This document shows positions 4,968-8,532 of a stretch of 8,532 nt of DNA, piece by piece. Source of the DNA: Oscillospiraceae bacterium (GTDB taxonomy: Bacteria > Bacillota_A > Clostridia > Oscillospirales > CAG-272); NCBI GenBank assembly GCA_015064195.1, contig SVSO01000120.1, forward strand, positions 1 to 8,532, given 5' to 3'. The notes beneath the pieces were generated by a model. It was given only the letters and a program-made list of their open reading frames with translations. It had not been told where the DNA came from and ran no database searches. Position 1 is the first letter of the stretch, and each line of letters begins with the position of its first letter. The translations under genes and the position numbers were made by a program.

Positions 4968-6122
4968 ATGAGCACTACTTATGAATTTGTGGCCACCTGC
5001 CTGTTCGGGCTGGAGGCTTTGCTTGGTGAGGAGATCGAGGCGCTGGGCTATGAGCGCACCGAGACCATCGACGGCCGTGTCACCTTCCGCGGCGACATGG
5101 CGGCCATTGCGCGCTGCAACATCAATCTGCGCTTCGCAGAGCGGCTTTACATCAAAATGGGCAGCTTCCCCGCGAAAACCTTCGCGGAGCTGTATGACGG
5201 CACCAACGCCCTGCCGTGGGAAATGTGGATCGCCGAGGATGACGCCTTCCCGGTGAAGGGACATTCCATCAAATCCGGCCTCACCAGCATCCCCGACTGT
5301 CAGAGCATCGTCAAAAAGGCCATCGTCAACCGTCTCTCCGGCGAATACGGCATCACATGGTTCAAGGAGGAGGGCGTGAAATATCAGGTGGAATTCTTCA
5401 TCCTGAAGGATGTGGCCACACTGATGATCGACACCTCCGGCACACCGCTCCACAAGCGGGGCTACCGTCCGGCGTCCGGCGCGGCTCCCCTCAGAGAAAC
5501 GCTGGCGGCGGCGATGGTAAAGCTGTCGCGGCCCCGTGATGAGGTGCTGCTGTGGGATCCCTTCTGCGGCTCGGGCACCATTGCCATCGAAGCAGCCATG
5601 ATGATGACCAACACCGCGCCGGGACTTGACCGTCATTTCACGGCGGAGGAATTCTACGATGTTCCCGAAAAAATCTGGACGGATGCACGCGAGGAGGCGA
5701 GAGCCGCCATCCGGGAGACGGATTTCGAGGTCTACGCCAGCGACATCGATCCGAAGATGGTGGAGCTTGCCCGGGGAAACATCCACCGTGCCAACATGGG
5801 TGCGCACATCAAATGCTTTGAGCGGGATGCGACGAAGATCGTCAAGGCTGACCGCCGGGCAACCATCGTGTGCAATCCGCCCTACGGTGAGCGGCTGTCG
5901 GATACGGCGGAGGTGGAAGCACTCTACCGCGCCATGGGACGCTGTTTTGCATCCCTCGCGCCGTGGCAGATTTATGTGCTGACCAGCGTGCCGGAATTTG
6001 AGCGGATGTACGGACGCCGCGCCGACAAAGTGCGCACGCTGTACAACGGCATGATCAAATGCGGATTCTATCAGTTTTTCAAAAACGACAAGCCGCCGTT
6101 CCCGAAGAAAAAAGGAAATTGA
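4968..6122 (+). CDS. ypsC: THUMP-domain class I SAM rRNA (guanine-N2) methyltransferase
   Basis: A 384-residue enzyme of the YpsC/RlmL (N-terminal half) family, which methylates the exocyclic amine of a guanine in 23S rRNA (G2445 in E. coli numbering). Residues 1-60 are the family's ferredoxin-like start (YEFVATCLFGLEALLGEEIEALG). About 60-165 is the THUMP RNA-binding domain. TSGTPLHKRGYRPASGAAPLRETLAAA is the conserved linker before the methyltransferase. Motif I, DPFCGSGT, is at 197-204 and binds SAM; YASDIDPKMVELARGN carries the acidic motif II; NPPYG (303-307) is the catalytic motif IV typical of N2-guanine and N6-adenine methyltransferases. The length matches YpsC and not the longer RlmKL fusion. 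The frame is open upstream to 4620, but AAAGGA lies 7 nt before the ATG at 4968 and the promoter lies inside that extension, so 4968 is the start. Confidence 0.95.
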   Translation: MSTTYEFVATCLFGLEALLGEEIEALGYERTETIDGRVTFRGDMAAIARCNINLRFAERLYIKMGSFPAKTFAELYDGTNALPWEMWIAEDDAFPVKGHSIKSGLTSIPDCQSIVKKAIVNRLSGEYGITWFKEEGVKYQVEFFILKDVATLMIDTSGTPLHKRGYRPASGAAPLRETLAAAMVKLSRPRDEVLLWDPFCGSGTIAIEAAMMMTNTAPGLDRHFTAEEFYDVPEKIWTDAREEARAAIRETDFEVYASDIDPKMVELARGNIHRANMGAHIKCFERDATKIVKADRRATIVCNPPYGERLSDTAEVEALYRAMGRCFASLAPWQIYVLTSVPEFERMYGRRADKVRTLYNGMIKCGFYQFFKNDKPPFPKKKGN

Positions 6123-6149
6123 CTCCGCCAGCGGAAAAAGATGAGTCAA
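6119..6149. repeat. Inverted repeat at the methyltransferase stop codon
   Basis: TTGACTC (6119-6125) and GAGTCAA (6143-6149) are exact inverted copies; CCGC/GCGG forms a small inner hairpin. The stop codon TGA is within the left arm. There is no T-run on the plus strand, so it is a weak terminator candidate at best. It may protect the mRNA 3' end. Confidence 0.4.
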
Positions 6150-6168
6150 ATCGGCAGGACTGTTTTCC

Positions 6169-6197
6169 TTGACAAATTTCCGACAGTGCGCTACAAT
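6169..6197 (+). promoter_or_regulatory. Promoter of the solute-binding protein gene
   Basis: TTGACA (6169-6174) and TACAAT (6192-6197) are 17 nt apart. A dyad begins at the base after the -10 box. Confidence 0.83.
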
Positions 6198-6224
6198 ATT
6201 ATTGTGGAAGAATTACCACATAAT
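6198..6224. promoter_or_regulatory. Candidate operator dyad at the transcription start of the solute-binding gene
   Basis: ATTATTGTGG (6198-6207) and CCACATAAT (6216-6224) are inverted copies except for one extra T in the left arm, with an 8-nt spacer. It lies directly after the -10 box and over the expected start point, where a sugar-responsive repressor would normally bind. The regulator is not in the window. As RNA it would be a weak hairpin ending just before the ribosome binding site. Confidence 0.5.
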
Positions 6225-6242
6225 ATGGAAAGGATGATGAAG

Positions 6243-7727
6243 ATGTCAAGATTTCCCACTTCCCGCGCCTTTGCGATGATCCTCTGCGCACTTATCCTGA
6301 CCGGCACCGCTTCCTGCGGAGATGCCGCCGTTTCCGATGATACCACCGCCGCAGCGGATGCTGTTGTCACCGATGCCGCGCCTGCAGGCTACGACTATGA
6401 GGGCATTGATTACGGCGGATACGAATTCAAATTCTTCAACTTTGACAAATGCTGGGGCTGTACGATCCGGCTGGATGCGGAAACACAGACCGGCGATGTG
6501 ATGGACGATGCCGTCTTTACCCGCAATCAGAAGGTGGAGGAAGAGATGAACATCGACATCAAAGAGATCACATTCCAGTATTCCAGCTGGAACGCATCTC
6601 AGGTTGCCATGGCTGACCAGTTCATTCAGTCTGTGATGGCGGACGATCAGTCGTATGATGCCGCATATCTGCCCGTTTCCTTCAAGCCCTCCCTCGTCAC
6701 CGACGGCTATCTCATGGATCTGAACAGCATTCCCGAGCTGCAGCTGGATGAGGAATGGTGGGACTCCGTATTCAATGATGCGCTGACCATCAACGGCAAG
6801 CTGTACAGCGCCTCCAGCCCTCTGTATCTCATGTCCATGGATCAGGCGACGGTGCTGTATTTCAACAAGGATCACTTTGACAATCTCAAGCTGGAGTATC
6901 CTTATGAGCTGGTGCGTGACGGCAAGTGGACACTGGACAAATGGCAGGAGTATATCACCGCCTGCACGATGCTGAACGGCGATGATTCCTTTACTTACCG
7001 CAAGGATGGCACATCGATCTACGGTGTCGGCGGCCATCACGAATTCCCCATTGCCCTCGCCTATGCGGCAGACAGCCGCGTGCTGACCCGCGACGGCGAT
7101 TCCCTGACGCTGGCCATCGAATCGGAACGCTTTGTCAACACCATGGAAAAGCTGGCGAATATTCTCAGCACCCACGACGGCAGTGCGCTGTTCTATGTAG
7201 CCGTCCCCTCCACTCCCGCTGAGGCAAATCCCAGCAACCTGTTCAAAGCCGGCCGCGCCGCATTCTCCACGCTGGAGGTCAAGGATGCGCTGTCCATGCG
7301 CGATACCGAGGTCAACTTCGGACTGATTCCCATGCCGAAATACGACGAGGCACAGAAGAGCTATTATTCCTACGTTTCCGATTCCGTCAACCTGCTTGGC
7401 ATTCCCGTGACCGCCGAAGATCCCGCCCGTACCGGCAAGATTTTGGATGCGCTGTCCTTTGAGAGCAATGTCTCCTGTATGCCGCTCTACTACGACACCG
7501 TTCTGGCTTACAAGGGAATGCGCGATGAGGATTCCATCGAGATGCTGCAGATCATCAAGGAAAGCCGCGTGGCGGAAACCTCCCAGTTCCTCGGCGTGAC
7601 CAAAGCCTATGTCACCGCCCTCAATAACACCATCGTTCATGCGACCGGCGGTCAGGCATCTCTCGCCGCGACCCACAAATCTGCCATCGAAAAAAATCTG
7701 GAAAATCTCTTCAAGGCATATGAATGA
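6243..7727 (+). CDS. Extracellular solute-binding lipoprotein, probable sugar ABC type
   Basis: A 494-residue exported binding protein of the family-1 (sugar) solute-binding kind found in Clostridia. The N-terminus (SRFPTSRAFAMILCALILTGTASCG) is a signal peptide with a likely lipidated Cys25. The residue at -3 is Thr and not the usual Leu, so the lipobox is weak. A low-complexity Ala/Asp/Thr linker (26-48) is followed by the two-lobed binding domain. Typical stretches are FTRNQKVEEEMNI, the YDAAYLP and GYLMDLNSIPEL region, LYFNKDHFDNL, GKWTLDKWQEY, and FGLIPMPKYDEAQKSYYSYV near the ligand cleft. Four in-frame ATGs lie at 6225, 6234, 6237 and 6243. The GGAAAGG (6227-6233) suits the last one with 9 nt spacing. 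No permease or ATPase gene is nearby, and a terminator follows, so this is a single-gene unit. The ligand is unknown; the neighbouring rhamnosidase suggests an oligosaccharide. Confidence 0.9.
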   Translation: MSRFPTSRAFAMILCALILTGTASCGDAAVSDDTTAAADAVVTDAAPAGYDYEGIDYGGYEFKFFNFDKCWGCTIRLDAETQTGDVMDDAVFTRNQKVEEEMNIDIKEITFQYSSWNASQVAMADQFIQSVMADDQSYDAAYLPVSFKPSLVTDGYLMDLNSIPELQLDEEWWDSVFNDALTINGKLYSASSPLYLMSMDQATVLYFNKDHFDNLKLEYPYELVRDGKWTLDKWQEYITACTMLNGDDSFTYRKDGTSIYGVGGHHEFPIALAYAADSRVLTRDGDSLTLAIESERFVNTMEKLANILSTHDGSALFYVAVPSTPAEANPSNLFKAGRAAFSTLEVKDALSMRDTEVNFGLIPMPKYDEAQKSYYSYVSDSVNLLGIPVTAEDPARTGKILDALSFESNVSCMPLYYDTVLAYKGMRDEDSIEMLQIIKESRVAETSQFLGVTKAYVTALNNTIVHATGGQASLAATHKSAIEKNLENLFKAYE

Positions 7728-7732
7728 TCCAT

Positions 7733-7766
7733 ACGGCTTCGGAGCATCCCTCCGAAGCCGTTTTTT
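7733..7766 (+). terminator. Intrinsic terminator of the solute-binding gene
   Basis: ACGGCTTCGGAG (7733-7744) pairs perfectly with CTCCGAAGCCGT (7750-7761) around a 5-nt loop, followed by TTTTTT (7761-7766). It begins 5 bp after the stop codon. It separates the lipoprotein transcript from the rhamnosidase gene. Confidence 0.95.
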
Positions 7767-7776
7767 GCGTATCCTC

Positions 7777-7805
7777 TTGACAGATAAATCCATATGTAGT
7801 ATAAT
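7777..7805 (+). promoter_or_regulatory. Promoter of the rhamnosidase-like gene
   Basis: TTGACA (7777-7782) and TATAAT (7800-7805) match consensus fully with a 17-nt spacer. It starts 10 bp after the T-run of the terminator. The leader from about 7812 to 7874 shows no strong structure. Confidence 0.88.
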
Positions 7806-7874
7806 AATGAGCATAGAGACCGGCAGCCTTGCGGCAGTTCTCGAAAACTACAAAAATTCAGAAGGGAATCAACA

Positions 7875-8532
7875 ATGACAACATCAAAATGGATCTGGTA
7901 TCCGGGCGATTTTGAGATCGCTCACAGCATCAAGCTTCATTCGCGCAGAGAGGAGTTCGGCTGCGAATACCCCTCCATGTGGGGACTGGCGAATGTATAC
8001 CCGCGGGTGAATTTCCGCAAAACTGCCGTTTTTCAGACGGACGGCTGGGTGAAAATCCGCCGGAAGGGAAAGGCCTATCTCACCGTGGATGGACGGAAAT
8101 ATCCGATGGATCAGCGGGTGGAGATCCCGGCTGGTGAGCATCGGTTTTCTGTTGTGGCGATCCGCGGAGACGGTCTCCCGGCCATTTACTGCGAATCCGA
8201 TCAGCTGGCATCCGACGAGAGCTGGCTCTGCACGCCCGGCACGCCCACAAATGCCGTTCCCGCCGCCTGTGAGCCTGCATTCACCTCCCCCGACGACGAT
8301 GTGGATGTGTTCCCCTTCACCTATACGCCCATCGCGCCGGTATCGGTTGACGGAAGCCTGCACGATTTTGGCAGGGAATTGTTCGCGGTGCTGGAATTTG
8401 ATGCCGATCCTGCGGATACGATCACAGTGGTCTACGGCGAATCGGTGGAGGAAGCGACCACCTTTGGCCTGCCGAATGAGCGCGATAATGCGCTGATTTA
8501 CGAAACCGTGTCCGGCAAAGCACACTACCGCC
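7875..8532 (+). CDS. GH78 alpha-L-rhamnosidase-like protein, N-terminal part only
   Basis: The first 219 residues are visible and the frame runs off the right edge. The layout resembles the N-terminal beta-sandwich part of GH78 alpha-L-rhamnosidases, which release terminal L-rhamnose from plant glycosides and pectic chains. It opens with SKWIWYPGDFEI, continues with a PRVNFRKTAVF strand and a carbohydrate-module-like stretch (about 55-95). It then has VDGSLHDFGRELFAVLEF followed by ITVVYGESVEEA, a pair typical of this family just before the catalytic barrel. The (alpha/alpha)6 barrel and its acidic residues are not in the window, so activity cannot be judged. There is no signal peptide, so the enzyme is probably cytoplasmic and acts on imported oligosaccharides. 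AAGGG lies 8 nt before the ATG. A general unassigned glycoside hydrolase remains possible. Confidence 0.8.
   Translation, partial: MTTSKWIWYPGDFEIAHSIKLHSRREEFGCEYPSMWGLANVYPRVNFRKTAVFQTDGWVKIRRKGKAYLTVDGRKYPMDQRVEIPAGEHRFSVVAIRGDGLPAIYCESDQLASDESWLCTPGTPTNAVPAACEPAFTSPDDDVDVFPFTYTPIAPVSVDGSLHDFGRELFAVLEFDADPADTITVVYGESVEEATTFGLPNERDNALIYETVSGKAHYR

Noticed and set aside
4944..6149. Minus-strand open frame of 401 codons
   Set aside because: Shadow of the methyltransferase gene, which has clear THUMP and SAM motifs.
6246..7814. Minus-strand open frame of 522 codons
   Set aside because: Shadow of the solute-binding protein gene. It crosses that gene's terminator and has no start signals.
7807..7878. 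23-codon leader frame overlapping the rhamnosidase-like start by ATGA
   Set aside because: Its ATG lies only two bases after the -10 box, upstream of the expected transcript start, and it has no ribosome binding site.

Overview
The window looks like a chromosomal segment from an anaerobic, GC-moderate member of the Clostridia (Bacillota), probably an uncultured gut-type Oscillospirales-like lineage. The reasons are near-consensus SigA-type promoters, strong GGAGG/AAAGGA ribosome binding sites, AT-rich intergenic spacers, a glycyl-radical-enzyme activase, a Clostridia-style solute-binding lipoprotein and an alpha-rhamnosidase-like enzyme. The taxonomic call is inference. I see no phage, insertion sequence, CRISPR array, tRNA or rRNA.

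Left part (1-2770, minus strand): a nearly complete acetolactate synthase large subunit gene (ilvB) runs off the left edge. Its own promoter is followed by a leader of about 140 nt that can fold into a terminator-like hairpin with a T-run and a competing antiterminator, so it is a candidate transcription attenuator. Upstream on the same strand is a radical-SAM glycyl-radical-enzyme activating protein with two ferredoxin-type clusters and no glycyl radical enzyme nearby.

Middle (2770-4967): an intergenic region rich in inverted repeats separates the activase from two plus-strand genes. These encode an unrecognised protein with one N-terminal membrane segment and a LURP-one-related/YxjI-like protein. 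The second gene converges on a small XRE-type regulator gene (minus). Both stop codons sit inside one shared hairpin that terminates the regulator transcript. Upstream of the regulator are two palindromes over its promoter, then a strong bidirectional terminator that lies between two divergent genes and has no visible transcript to terminate.

Right part (4968-8532, plus strand): a THUMP-domain 23S rRNA m2G methyltransferase (YpsC/RlmL-like), a sugar-type extracellular solute-binding lipoprotein followed by a textbook terminator, and the N-terminal third or less of a GH78 alpha-L-rhamnosidase-like protein running off the right edge. The lipoprotein and the rhamnosidase suggest plant-glycan use.

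The window is mostly monocistronic: each of the eight genes has a recognisable promoter with a spacer of exactly 17 nt. I found no convincing new multi-gene system. The most interesting signals are in the non-coding DNA: the ilvB leader, the orphan terminator, and several dyads placed at promoters.
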